Below are positions 17,742 through 26,840 of a stretch of DNA of 64,000 nucleotides, piece after piece. The notes below the pieces were generated by a model. It had not been told where the DNA came from. It did no database searches and saw nothing but the letters and a program-made list of their open reading frames with translations. Positions within the stretch are counted from its first letter, which is position 1. Every line of letters begins with the position of its first letter. The stretch is from G965247265 sp965247265. Its GTDB lineage: Bacteria > Pseudomonadota > Gammaproteobacteria > UBA4575. Made by a program: the position numbers and the translations under genes. The stretch covers positions 1,550,001 through 1,614,000 of the forward strand of contig OZ252002.1 of NCBI GenBank assembly GCA_965247265.1. The letters run 5' to 3'.

Positions 17742-19154
17742 GTGCAACAATATGAAGTCATTATAATAGGCGCAGGCCCAGCAGGCTATGTATCAGCTAT
17801 TCGCTGTGCGCAACTTGGCTTGAAAACTGCGTGTATTGATCAGAGGGTTAATGATGCAGGCAAATCTGAACTTGGAGGGACATGTCTAAATATTGGCTGT
17901 ATTCCCTCTAAAGCACTACTCGATTCCAGTCATCATTTTATGTTTCTGAATGTACATGCAAAAGATCACGGAATCAGTGCGACAAAAATTAAAATTGATG
18001 TTTCAGCTATGCAGAAACGAAAAAATAAGGTTGTGCAGATATTAACAGGCGGTGTAGCAAGTTTATTAAAGAAAAATAAAATAGATATATTTTCTGGTAC
18101 AGCAAGTTTTACCAGCCCAACTGAAATAAGTATTAAAAACAGTAAAGAAACAGTGGACCTAAATGGGAAATATATCGTAATTGCTACAGGCTCAAAACCA
18201 ACACCGTTGTCAATTGCGCCGATTGACAATGAATATATATTAGACTCAACCGGAGCATTGAATTTGAATGATGTGCCAAATTCGATTGGAATCATCGGAG
18301 CTGGTGTAATTGGATTAGAGCTGGGCAGTGTGTGGAGTCGATTAGGTTCTGACGTTATTGTACTCGAAGCGCTCGAAGAATTTTTGCCTTTTACAGATGA
18401 ATCCATATCGTCCGAAGCATATAAACTTTTAACTAAACAGGAACTAGATATACGTCTAGGAAGTCTAGTAAAAAAAGTTAAACTTCAGCAAGATAAAGTT
18501 GATGTTACCTATACATTAAATAACAAAGAAGATAGTTTGCAAGTCGATAAATTAATTGTTGCAATTGGACGCAGCGCTAATGCTGATGGATTAAATCTAG
18601 AAAATGTGAGCGTGGATAAAAATGAAAAGGGATTTATAAACGTTGACGCAAATTGGAGAACCTCGACAGATAATGTATATGCAATTGGTGATGTAATTGG
18701 TGGTGCAATGTTGGCGCATAAAGGTTCAGATGAAGGAATTGCACTAGCCGAACAATTGGCTGGACAAGCAGGCCATGTCAATTATGCTACCATTCCTTGG
18801 GTGATCTATACATGGCCTGAGATAGCATGGGTTGGCGTGACAGAAAAACAGTGTAAAGAGTCCAAAATTAGTTATAGAGTCGGTGCGTTTCCTTTTATGG
18901 CTCTTGGAAGAGCACGCGCAATGGGCGACACATTGGGTACGATAAAAATAATCGGTGATGCGCAAACTGACCAAATATTAGGCGTTCATATTATTGGCCC
19001 GAGTGCATCGGAATTAATAAGTGAAGCAGTTGTGGCGATGGAAGCAGAACTAACCACAGAAGATTTAGCTCGCACAATTCATGCACATCCAACCTTGGCA
19101 GAAGGTATGCATGAGGCGGCTCTTGCGGTAGATGAGCGAGCAATACATTTCTAA
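17742..19154 (+). CDS. lpdA: Dihydrolipoyl dehydrogenase (E3)
   Basis: 470 residues, GTG start. Reoxidises the dihydrolipoyl arms of E2 using FAD and NAD. FAD loop 'IIIGAGPAGYVSAIR', redox disulfide in 'GGTCLNIGCIPSKALL', NAD loop 'GIIGAGVIGLELGSVW', 'VYAIGDV', and the C-terminal base 'IHAHPTLAEGMHEA'. Position directly after sucB marks it as the E3 of this complex. Confidence 0.96.
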   Translation: MQQYEVIIIGAGPAGYVSAIRCAQLGLKTACIDQRVNDAGKSELGGTCLNIGCIPSKALLDSSHHFMFLNVHAKDHGISATKIKIDVSAMQKRKNKVVQILTGGVASLLKKNKIDIFSGTASFTSPTEISIKNSKETVDLNGKYIVIATGSKPTPLSIAPIDNEYILDSTGALNLNDVPNSIGIIGAGVIGLELGSVWSRLGSDVIVLEALEEFLPFTDESISSEAYKLLTKQELDIRLGSLVKKVKLQQDKVDVTYTLNNKEDSLQVDKLIVAIGRSANADGLNLENVSVDKNEKGFINVDANWRTSTDNVYAIGDVIGGAMLAHKGSDEGIALAEQLAGQAGHVNYATIPWVIYTWPEIAWVGVTEKQCKESKISYRVGAFPFMALGRARAMGDTLGTIKIIGDAQTDQILGVHIIGPSASELISEAVVAMEAELTTEDLARTIHAHPTLAEGMHEAALAVDERAIHF

Positions 19155-19275
19155 ATAAGTTTTATATTCTTCAAAAATTTCATTTTGGCTGATCGATAAA
19201 AGCATTAGTTTTTCGAACTCAGGCGCACTAAAATCATTTTTTAAAAATTTACTATATTAACAGTGAAGGATAGTT

Positions 19276-19719
19276 ATGGAATGGACTATTTATTTGTCTG
19301 GTGAAATACATACAGATTGGAGACATCAAATAGAAAGTGGTGTCATGTCGCATCAATTGCCCATTTTGTTTACGTCTGCGGTTACAGATCATGTAGCAAG
19401 TGATGCAGCTGGTGATGTACTTGGTAAAGAATCTGTAAATTATTGGCGCGATCACAAATCGTCAAAAGTTAATGGGATTCGAACTAAAACCTTAATTGAG
19501 CGCTGTGATGTTGCAGTTGTCCGATTTGGTGATAAATATAAGCAGTGGAATGCTGCGTTTGATGCAGGTTATTGTGCTGCACTTGGCAAACCGTATATTA
19601 CTTTACATGACGATGACATCATTCATCCTTTGAAAGAAGTGGATGCAGCTGCTATGGCGTGGGCACAGAATCCAAAACAAGTGGTTGATATTCTAAAATA
19701 TGTAATTAATAAAAAATAA
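19276..19719 (+). CDS. YtoQ family protein
   Basis: 147 residues. 'MEWTIYLSGEIHTDWRHQIE' and the closing part 'FGDKYKQWNAAFDAGYCAAL' followed by 'GKPYITLHDDDIIHPLKEVD' match the YtoQ family, which has a fold like nucleoside 2-deoxyribosyltransferases. No biochemical function is established. The glutamate-rich helix around 'DAAAMAWAQNPKQVVDIL' ends the fold. It stands alone after the suc operon, with AAGGAT ahead of the ATG as ribosome site. Confidence 0.8.
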   Translation: MEWTIYLSGEIHTDWRHQIESGVMSHQLPILFTSAVTDHVASDAAGDVLGKESVNYWRDHKSSKVNGIRTKTLIERCDVAVVRFGDKYKQWNAAFDAGYCAALGKPYITLHDDDIIHPLKEVDAAAMAWAQNPKQVVDILKYVINKK

Positions 19720-19739
19720 TTTCTGTCAAAGTAAAAATT

Positions 19740-20224
19740 ATGAATATTACTAATACATTTTTAGCGTGTTTACTATTTTTATTACCAAGTTTAGTCGTAA
19801 GTGATGAGGAACATTCAGCATTAAAAGAATTTCCCGAAGTGCAAAATGGAATGCATCGATTTGTAATTATGCTTACGCATAAAGAACGAGCCGAAGAGAA
19901 TGATTTTAAGGTAGAGCTTATCGCAGGGAAAATTATGCAGACAGATGGAGTAAATATAGTACGACTTGGAACCACGTTTGAAGCACGCATCCTTGAAGGT
20001 TGGGGTTATACGTATTACAAAGTTGTTGGCAAAGATGTTGCGATGAGTACTTTGATGGCGGCTCCAGAAGGTTCTTCTAAGGTAGATCAGTTTGTTTCAG
20101 GTCTTCCCTTTTAATCAAATATAATAGTCGCCTTCCAATTGTAGTTTATGCGCCTCATGAGTATACAATTAAATATCGTATTTGGAGTGCGCAAAATACA
20201 ACTGAAAATGCAGAGAAAAAATAA
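19740..20224 (+). pseudogene. eco: Ecotin-type serine protease inhibitor, frameshifted near the 3' end
   Basis: Ecotin is a periplasmic dimeric inhibitor of trypsin-fold proteases. Signal peptide at residues 1-21, then 'GMHRFVIMLTHKERAEENDF', 'KVELIAGKIMQTDG', 'LEGWGYTYYKVVG' and 'MSTLMAAPEG' follow E. coli ecotin closely. The frame stops at 20112-20114, but the next frame continues with 'LIKYNSRLPIVVYAP' and 'YTIKYRIWSAQN' to 20224, exactly the missing ecotin C-terminus. One extra T in the T4 run at 20109-20112 would restore about 161 residues. The two cysteines of the E. coli disulfide are replaced (G and A) and the P1 position, Met in E. coli, is Leu. Truncation would remove the strand used for dimerisation. 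Confidence 0.85.
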
Positions 20225-20316
20225 TTTCAGTTACCTAAACTAAATTTAATCGAACTAATGATAGTTACTTACATAGGTAATAGTTTAGAGATTACTTTAG
20301 TAGTAAGTAAAACGAT

Positions 20317-20938
20317 ATGAGCGGATTTACACAAGATGCGGTTACAGTATTCTTAGGTTTTTTGCTGTGATGTACCCCATTGCAAACTCTGATGTATTCG
20401 TAAGCCTCACTAAGCATGAAAATAAAATATCGAAAATAAAAATTGCCTCGAAAGCTTTGTTGTTATCATTATGCATCGTTATTGTTTTGCGTTCCTTGGG
20501 AAGTCAATTTTTCACTTATTTGGCATTACGCTGCCCGCCTTGCGAATTACGGGCGGTATTCTAATCTTCATTATTGGTTATCAAATGCTTCATGGTGAAA
20601 GCTCTTCGATTCAAAAGCCCTCTGAGCATGGCCACACCGATTTATCTATTTTCCCTTTGGCTGTTCCAATACTTGCAGGGCCTGGAACCATCGCGACTGC
20701 GATGAATTACTCCGCTGCAGGAAATTGGGTCGAAATTATGGTTACCCTTGCTGCGTTTGCATCACTATGTCTCATTATGTTCATCTTTTTCATGTTTGGC
20801 GAGAGAATAGTAAATGTAATCGGTGAGAGTGGTATGCGTATTGTTACGCGACTAATGGGGCTTATACTAGCGGTTGTAGGAACGCAAATGTTGATTGAAG
20901 TCGTATATGATGCGGTTCATACTTTTACTAGCGCTTAA
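20317..20938 (+). pseudogene. MarC-family integral membrane protein, two frameshifts
   Basis: MarC/YchE proteins are six-helix inner-membrane proteins of about 205-215 residues with unclear transport role. Three frames must be joined: ATG 20317 'MSGFTQDAVTVFLGF', then 'FAVMYPIANSDVFVSLTKHE' and 'ASKALLLSLCIVIV', then 'FAFLGKSIFHLFGITLPALR' followed by 'ITGGILIFIIGYQML', through to 20938. Both joins are restored by one added T: in the T6 run at 20358-20363 and in the T4 run at 20485-20488. The joined product has the family length and the NP-like 'YPIANS' motif. As read, no full-length protein can be made. Confidence 0.85.
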
Positions 20939-20994
20939 GGCAGACCAACGTGGATCCAGAAAATTGTAGTTTTGTTACAATGAGTACTTATGCT

Positions 20995-21025
20995 AAAGCC
21001 CTATCTTAGAGATGGGGCTTTTTTT
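20995..21025 (+). terminator. Rho-independent terminator after marC
   Basis: A 12-bp stem, 20995-21006 with 21010-21021, one G-T wobble, loop TAG, followed by T to 21025. It lies 57 bp after the marC stop and ends that transcription unit. Confidence 0.9.
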
Positions 21026-21051
21026 AATGTACTTTATGGATTTGTCACAAA

Positions 21052-21234
21052 ATGGTATTTGATCGAACACTCTTAACAGAAAAGTACCTGATTGAAGTTA
21101 TAAAATGCATTGAAGCCCATAACGTCGAGCTTGATGATTTTGAATTCTCTACGCAGAGGAGCAATAGTTATCAACAGGGTAAACTTGAGCCTAAAGCAGT
21201 AGTTTATGTTTGTCGTTTAAGTACCAGAATTTAA
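21052..21234 (+). CDS. Small protein of unknown function
   Basis: 60 residues, 'MVFDRTLLTEKYLIEVIKCI' to 'AVVYVCRLSTRI'. Amino-acid composition is protein-like and the gene starts 27 bp after a strong terminator, but no family is recognised and no clear ribosome site is seen. It may be a real short gene or a chance frame. Confidence 0.35.
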   Translation: MVFDRTLLTEKYLIEVIKCIEAHNVELDDFEFSTQRSNSYQQGKLEPKAVVYVCRLSTRI

Positions 21235-21349
21235 ATGACTTATTTACTCTCAGAAGGCTCTGAGTTTTCAACTGCATTCTGCCAAGATCTGAAAATGGGC
21301 GTTTTTGATTAGAGCGGGCATCCATCCTACCAAATAGTATAATACTGCC

Positions 21350-21934
21350 ATGTGTGGCAGATTTTCATTAGACACATTTCCAAAATCAATTATCGATGCG
21401 TTTGATGTGGGTGATATTGAATTTAATCCTCTCCTACAGGTTTATCCTACAAACCAAGTAGACGTTGTATTTCGTTCTGAAAACAGTAATGAAATAGCAT
21501 CTATGGCATGGAGTTGGAAGAGGTCATTCAGTAACAAGCCTTTAATTAATGTGCGGAGTCAGGAAGCTTGGGAGAAAAGAACCTGGGCGCAGGCAATACG
21601 TGAAAGAAGGTGTATTATTCCAACCAGCGGATTTTTCGAATGGGATGAGAATCAGCCAAAAGGGAAACGTGATCGTTATCGAATCAATCCATCCACTGAT
21701 GATGGATTTGCATTTGGGGGAGTATATGAAATCAACGCCGAAACTGGAGAAATGGCAATGGCTATTCTCACAACCTTACCTAACAACAAAATGTCAAAAA
21801 TACATCATCGAATGCCTGTTTTGCTGGACAAAGAAAAGTATGACGATTGGTTTGTGGAGAAAGACCGGGCTTATATTGATCATCTAATGAAACCCGCAAA
21901 TAATAGCGTGATTGACTTGGTGAAAGAGACATGA
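21350..21934 (+). CDS. yedK: SRAP-domain protein (YedK/HMCES type), abasic-site protein crosslinker
   Basis: 194 residues, somewhat shorter than E. coli YedK. SRAP proteins form a thiazolidine crosslink with abasic sites in single-stranded DNA through the N-terminal cysteine. The start 'MCGRFSL' exposes C2; N67 ('LINVRSQEAW'), E97 ('TSGFFEWDE') and H152 ('IHHRMPVLL') stand at the same offsets as YedK N75, E105 and H160. A TATAAT at 21338-21343 lies only 6 bp ahead of the ATG, too close for a normal leader. The next gene overlaps its stop by ATGA. Confidence 0.93.
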   Translation: MCGRFSLDTFPKSIIDAFDVGDIEFNPLLQVYPTNQVDVVFRSENSNEIASMAWSWKRSFSNKPLINVRSQEAWEKRTWAQAIRERRCIIPTSGFFEWDENQPKGKRDRYRINPSTDDGFAFGGVYEINAETGEMAMAILTTLPNNKMSKIHHRMPVLLDKEKYDDWFVEKDRAYIDHLMKPANNSVIDLVKET

Positions 21935-22185
21935 AAGAACCACGAAAAGTACTATATTTTGATGACTTAGATTTACTTGAGAGCATTTATCCTCATTGCA
22001 TGCAATGTGGCGATACAGGTGATGTGCTTGATTTGGACTTACTGAAAGAAAAGTACGGGAAAGAAATGCCACTTAAGGTAATAAAAAAATTACTTGTCTG
22101 TCAAAATTGCGGAAAGAATGATGAAATAATACTGCGCGTTATATCAAATGAAGCCATGCCAAATTTAGGGGTAGAAGTAGTTTAA
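21931..22185 (+). CDS. Small zinc-ribbon protein of unknown function
   Basis: 84 residues. Two CxxC pairs, 'PHCMQCGDTGDV' and 'LVCQNCGKNDEI', suggest one structural zinc site. Its ATG overlaps the SRAP gene stop (ATGA), and the following 43-residue frame starts directly after its own stop, so the three are likely co-translated. No family name is recognised. Coupling to the SRAP protein suggests a role near DNA repair, but that is inference from position only. Confidence 0.65.
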   Translation: MKEPRKVLYFDDLDLLESIYPHCMQCGDTGDVLDLDLLKEKYGKEMPLKVIKKLLVCQNCGKNDEIILRVISNEAMPNLGVEVV

Positions 22186-22317
22186 ATGACAAAAAAGGCT
22201 AAAGCGTGGATATTTAATTTAGTTATGCTCGCATTGTTTTTAATAGTTGCTGTCTATCCTGTTAATAAAGGTAAATCTTTAATTGCGCTTGGGCTAGACC
22301 AATTATTCTCACAATAG
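22186..22317 (+). CDS. Single-helix membrane microprotein
   Basis: 43 residues, ATG immediately following the TAA of the zinc-ribbon gene. Basic start 'MTKKAKAWIF', then one hydrophobic helix 'NLVMLALFLIVAVYPV', then a short tail ending 'LGLDQLFSQ'. The tight spacing and the clean basic-then-hydrophobic layout favour a real gene. Function unknown; it could anchor or modulate a partner. Confidence 0.5.
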   Translation: MTKKAKAWIFNLVMLALFLIVAVYPVNKGKSLIALGLDQLFSQ

Positions 22318-22358
22318 CAAAATAAAACATAATATTTCTAACAAATAGATTTAAAAAT

Positions 22359-23750
22359 TTATTCTGGATCTATCACTTCACCATCAATAATGACATTCTC
22401 AAATTCGCTAGTCGGACTTGTCATCTCATCATGTGTTGATTCAATTCCAATGTGGTATGCAGCGAATCCAGGAATGACGACTTGATTTATTGCCATTCCT
22501 ATTATATTGCCATCAATAGGCGAGACTAATTCGGTCCTGTTATTTGTAATCGGATCAGTGACAACACCGAGTACATCACCTTCTGACACAGTGTCACCGA
22601 GGTCCATTTCACTAAACAGAATTCCCCCACTTTCCACACGTAACCAACGTGACGCATAATATGCAGGCTTAGGCTCTCCCCAAATAAACATACGTGAGTA
22701 CATTTCGAGTTTATCTAATAAACTGTTAACGCTATGTGTGCCTGCGGCAATTTGGTCTTCTTGTATGCGTAACGATTCACCCAGTTCCATTGTTACCGCA
22801 ATGATGCCTTCAATATTGGCTTCGCTGCGTAGCATACCTGGGCTACCGATATGGTGAACAATGGCGATATTGTCAAAACCTTCTACAAAATTTGAAACCT
22901 TTTCGTTATTCATATCAGCGCGTATTTGCGGCAGATTAGTGCGTCGAAACGATCCGGTGTGAATATCAATAAGAAATTCACAGTGGCTTATGACTTCAGT
23001 AAATAGTGATTTAGCAATTCTGGAGGCCAAGCTACCATCGGCTTCGCCCGGGAAATGTCGATTTAAGTCACGCCGGTCAGATAAATACCTTGAGGCTTGT
23101 TGGAAGCCTTGTAGATTGACAATGGGTACACCAATGAGTGTTCCGTTTAAATCTTTAGGCTCAATGTCATACATTACGCGGCGGACCACCTCGATTCCAT
23201 TTAGCTCGTCTCCGTGTATAGCACTGGTAAGGCACAATGTAGGGCCAGGATTTTTTCCGTTAATCACAAGTACAGGCGTAGGTAAGGCGAGTCCTGAAAT
23301 AGTGACTTGTGGCGACCAGGCTAGTCTTGTTGATGTGCTAGCAGGCACTTCTGCACCTAATATGATCAATTTTTTTCGTTCAACGGATTCAGCTTTATCT
23401 GCAGGAAGAGGATCTATTGCTACGTCCTCAACAGCTGTCGATGTGGCTTCCGATTCTACCTTGTTGTTTTCATCAAAATCGTTCTGAGGTGAGACGTCAA
23501 CAGGGTTCGGTAATGGCGCTACTTTTTTAAGGTCTAGATTTGGTGCAACTGTCGCGGTTTCTGTCTGATCAACTAATTGTTCTATGTCTTCATCCTGTAT
23601 TTGGGATGCTGGGTGTAATTTAGTAGAGACTTCACTTTCTAGATCATCTGCAAAGCCATGTTTATTAAAAAGAAAATGAGGTAATAGTAATAAACATGCA
23701 AAACTGGCCGCATACAATAAGGACGAAATACATTTCGTGCGATCCTTCAT
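22359..23750 (-). CDS. Exported M14-family succinylglutamate desuccinylase/aspartoacylase-like protein
   Basis: 463 residues. N-terminal hydrophobic segment (about residues 9-28) then a low-complexity acidic region to about residue 125. The catalytic domain has the zinc motif 'SAIHGDELNGIEVVRRV' (H and E), 'SDRRDLNRHFPGEADGS', and the third ligand in 'LIDIHTGSFR'. A C-terminal beta domain with 'GGILFSEMDLGDTVSEGDVL' resembles the barrel-sandwich part of such enzymes. It ends a minus-strand cluster with a RimK-like ligase, an inactive-transglutaminase/7TM protein and an aspartic protease, so its natural substrate is probably an amide-linked acidic amino-acid conjugate; that is inference. Confidence 0.85.
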   Translation of the reverse strand: MKDRTKCISSLLYAASFACLLLLPHFLFNKHGFADDLESEVSTKLHPASQIQDEDIEQLVDQTETATVAPNLDLKKVAPLPNPVDVSPQNDFDENNKVESEATSTAVEDVAIDPLPADKAESVERKKLIILGAEVPASTSTRLAWSPQVTISGLALPTPVLVINGKNPGPTLCLTSAIHGDELNGIEVVRRVMYDIEPKDLNGTLIGVPIVNLQGFQQASRYLSDRRDLNRHFPGEADGSLASRIAKSLFTEVISHCEFLIDIHTGSFRRTNLPQIRADMNNEKVSNFVEGFDNIAIVHHIGSPGMLRSEANIEGIIAVTMELGESLRIQEDQIAAGTHSVNSLLDKLEMYSRMFIWGEPKPAYYASRWLRVESGGILFSEMDLGDTVSEGDVLGVVTDPITNNRTELVSPIDGNIIGMAINQVVIPGFAAYHIGIESTHDEMTSPTSEFENVIIDGEVIDPE

Positions 23751-23778
23751 TAAACCTACCTTTTCTAAAAAACTATAA

Positions 23779-24723
23779 CTAGTTGATTAATGATTTCGCT
23801 AGGGCCACACGTTGATTATTATTTTTAGGTAGTTTTTGTAATTTTTCTATTGTTTTTAGACTTTTCAACAAACCATATTGATTCGCGATTTGTACATTTA
23901 ATCCTGGTCGTGCATTAAGTTCAAGCATTAGTGGTCCAAGTTGACGATCTAATACGATATCTACACCCAAGTAGCCTAACTCCACCGTATCTGCACACTT
24001 GATTGCAATATCTAAAATTTCGTCCCAAGATGGAATGACAAGACCTTCAATTTGACATCCCGTATTCGGATGAACAGTAGTGATTCTATTTCCTATAACA
24101 CCTGACAAGGTGGTGCCCGTTTGAAGATTAACACCAACTCCAACTGCGTCTTTATGCAAATTGGCTTTACCATTCGATTTGCTCGTTGGGAGCCGGACCA
24201 TCGCTGAGATAGGAATACCTTTAAATACAATTATTCGAATATCAGGTACACCTTTAAAACTCATCGCATCAAAAACAGGGTCAAATTGTACACGGTACTC
24301 CAAAAATGCACGATCTGATAGCTCGCTCAAACTATACATACCTGCCAATATATTAGAAACGTAGTGCTTAATTGAATTCAAGCTCATTAGCTCACCGCTA
24401 GACACGCGATAATGTTTGCCAATTTTGCCAGTGATGATTAGGATCCCATTGCCGCCGCTCCCGTGAGCTGGTTTTATCACGACACTTCGATGTTCTTCAA
24501 GTAACGCCTCTAAATTTTTTAATTGATGATTAATTTCTAACGTCGCATACAGTTTTGGCACAGCGATTCCTGCGTTCACAGCGAGTTGCTTCGTTCTTAG
24601 TTTGTCATCCACTAAGGGATATAGGTGTCGAGGGTTGTAACGCATGATGTAGTCAGTATTGCGCTGATTCAATCCAAGTATATTTTGCTTTTGCAGCCTA
24701 GTTGGAGATATCAGATTAAGCAT
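23779..24723 (-). CDS. RimK-like ATP-grasp ligase (alpha-L-glutamate ligase-like)
   Basis: 314 residues from the ATG at 24723, which overlaps the preceding reading frame by 8 bp and gives the family-like start 'MLNLISPTRLQKQNILGLNQ'. 'NADYI'-type motif here reads 'NTDYIMRYNPRHLYPLVDDK'. ATP-grasp features: 'VVIKPAHGSGGNGILII', 'FLEYRVQFDPVF', 'DIRIIVFKGIP', 'KANLHKDAVGVGVNL', and the Mg site 'LGPLMLELNARPGLNVQIAN'. Proteins of this group are expected to form amide bonds with an amino acid such as glutamate; the acceptor is unknown. An alternative ATG at 24750 would lie deeper inside the upstream gene. Confidence 0.88.
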   Translation of the reverse strand: MLNLISPTRLQKQNILGLNQRNTDYIMRYNPRHLYPLVDDKLRTKQLAVNAGIAVPKLYATLEINHQLKNLEALLEEHRSVVIKPAHGSGGNGILIITGKIGKHYRVSSGELMSLNSIKHYVSNILAGMYSLSELSDRAFLEYRVQFDPVFDAMSFKGVPDIRIIVFKGIPISAMVRLPTSKSNGKANLHKDAVGVGVNLQTGTTLSGVIGNRITTVHPNTGCQIEGLVIPSWDEILDIAIKCADTVELGYLGVDIVLDRQLGPLMLELNARPGLNVQIANQYGLLKSLKTIEKLQKLPKNNNQRVALAKSLIN

Positions 24724-26255
24724 TATTATTGCCATCTGAAGATTTGACATTACGGAAGCGAATTAATTCTGAAACTCGATATCCAGTGTATTGTCCCATC
24801 CAAAGGCAGATACCCAGAATTACTAGTAATAATTCTGGGAAGACGAACATTAAGTATATTAGACGATCATTTGTCATCAACAGGTATCCAAAACATGCGA
24901 CGACTAAGCTGCCTAATCCTTGTAATAATGCTGATTGAGCGCCATTTTCTTCCCAAGTAATAGACATTCGTTCAATTGTCATGGCAAGTATTACCATCGG
25001 AAATAATGAAACAGAAAGAAGACGGTCTAATCCTAGTCTACTTGTTAGGATGCTAATTAAGAGCATCAAAAGAACAACAATTACTAATATAACAGCTAAC
25101 CTGGGTATAAGGAGCAGTCTTAATCGTTCCAGGTAAAAAACGAATAATCAATCCAATAAATACAATTCCAGTAAATAGAACAATTCCCCAAAATAGTTGT
25201 GTTTCTCGAAAGGCAATGGCAATTAGAATTGGCATGAATGTTCCAAATGTTTGTACGCCAATAAACGTGCGCATAAATACAACAAGTAATGCGCCTAACG
25301 GCACCATAAGTATTAGGCTATATGTGTTTTGAATCTGGACAGGTAGTGCAAAAAGCATAAGTCGGCCAAATATAGAGCCAGATTGTTTTATGTTTTGTTT
25401 CGCTACACCTAAGAGTTCAATGTAGGACTTTGTAACAGAAAACGTGAGTTCAGCATTTTTTCCATTTTCAATTTTATACATCGGTGCATTTCCAACTTTC
25501 CATGTTAAGTAATTAGCTGGAATTCATGTTTTAGCGGTTTTAGGATCAAATGATATCCACTCATCATCATTGTGGACTTGAATAAATACTTGTGGTTTTA
25601 CATTATTTGCGGCATCAGCCAGTCCAATTATCCAGAGTTTTCGAGTAGGAATGTGTGCGACAGCAAGGAGTTTAATGACAAGGTTAGCAATGTCTTCGTC
25701 TGAATTTGCAAGGCTTTTAAGCAAAGATATATTTTCATTTGAATCTGGTGAATGCAGCTGTGTAATTAGTTCATAGGTAAATGAAGCGATATCGGCAGAT
25801 TGACTGCGGACATCTTTAATAATTTTCTCAACTGCCATTGAATAGGGCTCATCAAATTCAGGTGCTGTTGGATAATTTGGATCTGATACCCAATTTGATG
25901 ATGTATCGGAGCGTGCCTCGGTGGTACGGTAATATAAAATTTGTTCACCTTTAGCTTTGCGAACCGCCCAGTTCGCCGTTTTGTTGTCTCCTTTCATTTT
26001 TGCATTTAAACCAAAATTTCCAGATATGTAGTGTTCATCCAACTTCACATATCCGGGCGTTACATTTGGTATATGCAAGGTTGCTTTCACATTACGATTG
26101 TCACTAATGAAGCTCAATCGTGCTTGAACGGTCCATATTTCAGTTTTTGCATTTGAAACGAGAGGTAAGCCTAGGTAAATCGATTTATGCGCTAGAATTG
26201 CCAGTCCTGTGGCAATAAGCACTAAAGACCAAAATGAAACAACGACTCTATGCAT
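24716..26255 (-). pseudogene. Inactive transglutaminase fused to 7TM domain, broken by a stop and a frameshift
   Basis: Three pieces join into one protein of about 510 residues of the Transglut_i_TM/7TM_transglut_C type. Residues 1-243 (to 25527) are a membrane-anchored, periplasmic transglutaminase-like domain ending 'WISFDPKTAKT'. A TGA at 25524-25526 stands where relatives have a glycine; the same frame then continues 'IPANYLTWKVGNAPMYK'. The membrane part is shifted at an A6 run (25135-25140, T6 on the coding strand): removing one base gives 'FYLERLRLLLIPRLAVILVI' and on to 'SVSLFPMVILAMTIERMSIT'. The gene sits between the aspartic protease and the RimK-like ligase, which are intact. Confidence 0.85.
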
Positions 26256-26324
26256 TAAAATTTAGAAGCAAAACAAATATGGAGATTTAATATGCAAACT
26301 TAACAGATTCAAATTTAATTTAAT

Positions 26325-26840
26325 TTACAAATTACATTCTGCAAGCGTAAGAAATGTTTCTGCAGAATCTATAACAGCAATATTTGCAAGAAATTGTCTT
26401 CCAAGTAATACCCCGTAAATGTATTCACCACGATCTACTAATGTAAATTCAGTTGTGAATGCGCGACCGTTAAAGCAAATCTGCAAATTAACAACAAATC
26501 TTTTGTCAGGATCTCCGTCATGATTTTTAATTTTTGTTTTTCGAGAGCGCGGCTTTTCGATATCGATGGTATGCCGGTTATCCTCGCTATCAGTAAGTAA
26601 TAAAGTAAACTTTACCCACTTTTCTTCATTTTTTTTAAATGATTCAATGTTGATAGCATGTATGGAAGATGTCTTTGCACCTGTGTCAAGCTTTGCTTTT
26701 ACTTTATAGTCAAGATTTTCAATCCGAACGTTTTCCACCCAACCAGCAATTGCTTTTGCGGGTTCTTTGCCAAATGTCAATGTAGGCAGAGCCAAAGCAG
26801 CAAGCAATACCAAGTTAATATAATGCTTGCGCATTTTCAT
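26325..26840 (-). CDS. Exported retropepsin-like aspartic protease (RimB-type, 'ATP-dependent zinc protease' family)
   Basis: 171 residues. Signal peptide at residues 1-24 ('LALPTLTFG' then 'KEP'). 'GWVENVRIENLDYKVKAKLD' leads into the catalytic 'LDTGAKTSSIHA' (the DTG of single-lobe aspartic proteases) and 'VLLGRQFLANIAVIDSA' forms the hydrophobic hG-type segment. The family is often annotated as zinc protease but the motif is retropepsin-like. It is the first gene of the minus-strand cluster with the inactive transglutaminase/7TM protein and RimK-like ligase, an association known from many proteobacteria. Confidence 0.85.
   Translation of the reverse strand: MKMRKHYINLVLLAALALPTLTFGKEPAKAIAGWVENVRIENLDYKVKAKLDTGAKTSSIHAINIESFKKNEEKWVKFTLLLTDSEDNRHTIDIEKPRSRKTKIKNHDGDPDKRFVVNLQICFNGRAFTTEFTLVDRGEYIYGVLLGRQFLANIAVIDSAETFLTLAECNL

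Noticed and set aside
20109..20114. Programmed frameshift in ecotin
   Set aside because: No slippery heptamer plus stimulatory structure; similar T-run losses in the next gene favour mutation or reading error.
25524..25526. TGA as selenocysteine or recoded codon in the transglutaminase/7TM gene
   Set aside because: Relatives have Gly there, no hairpin of the needed type is seen after it, and TGA is used as a normal stop elsewhere (FHA gene, SRAP gene); the gene also has a frameshift.
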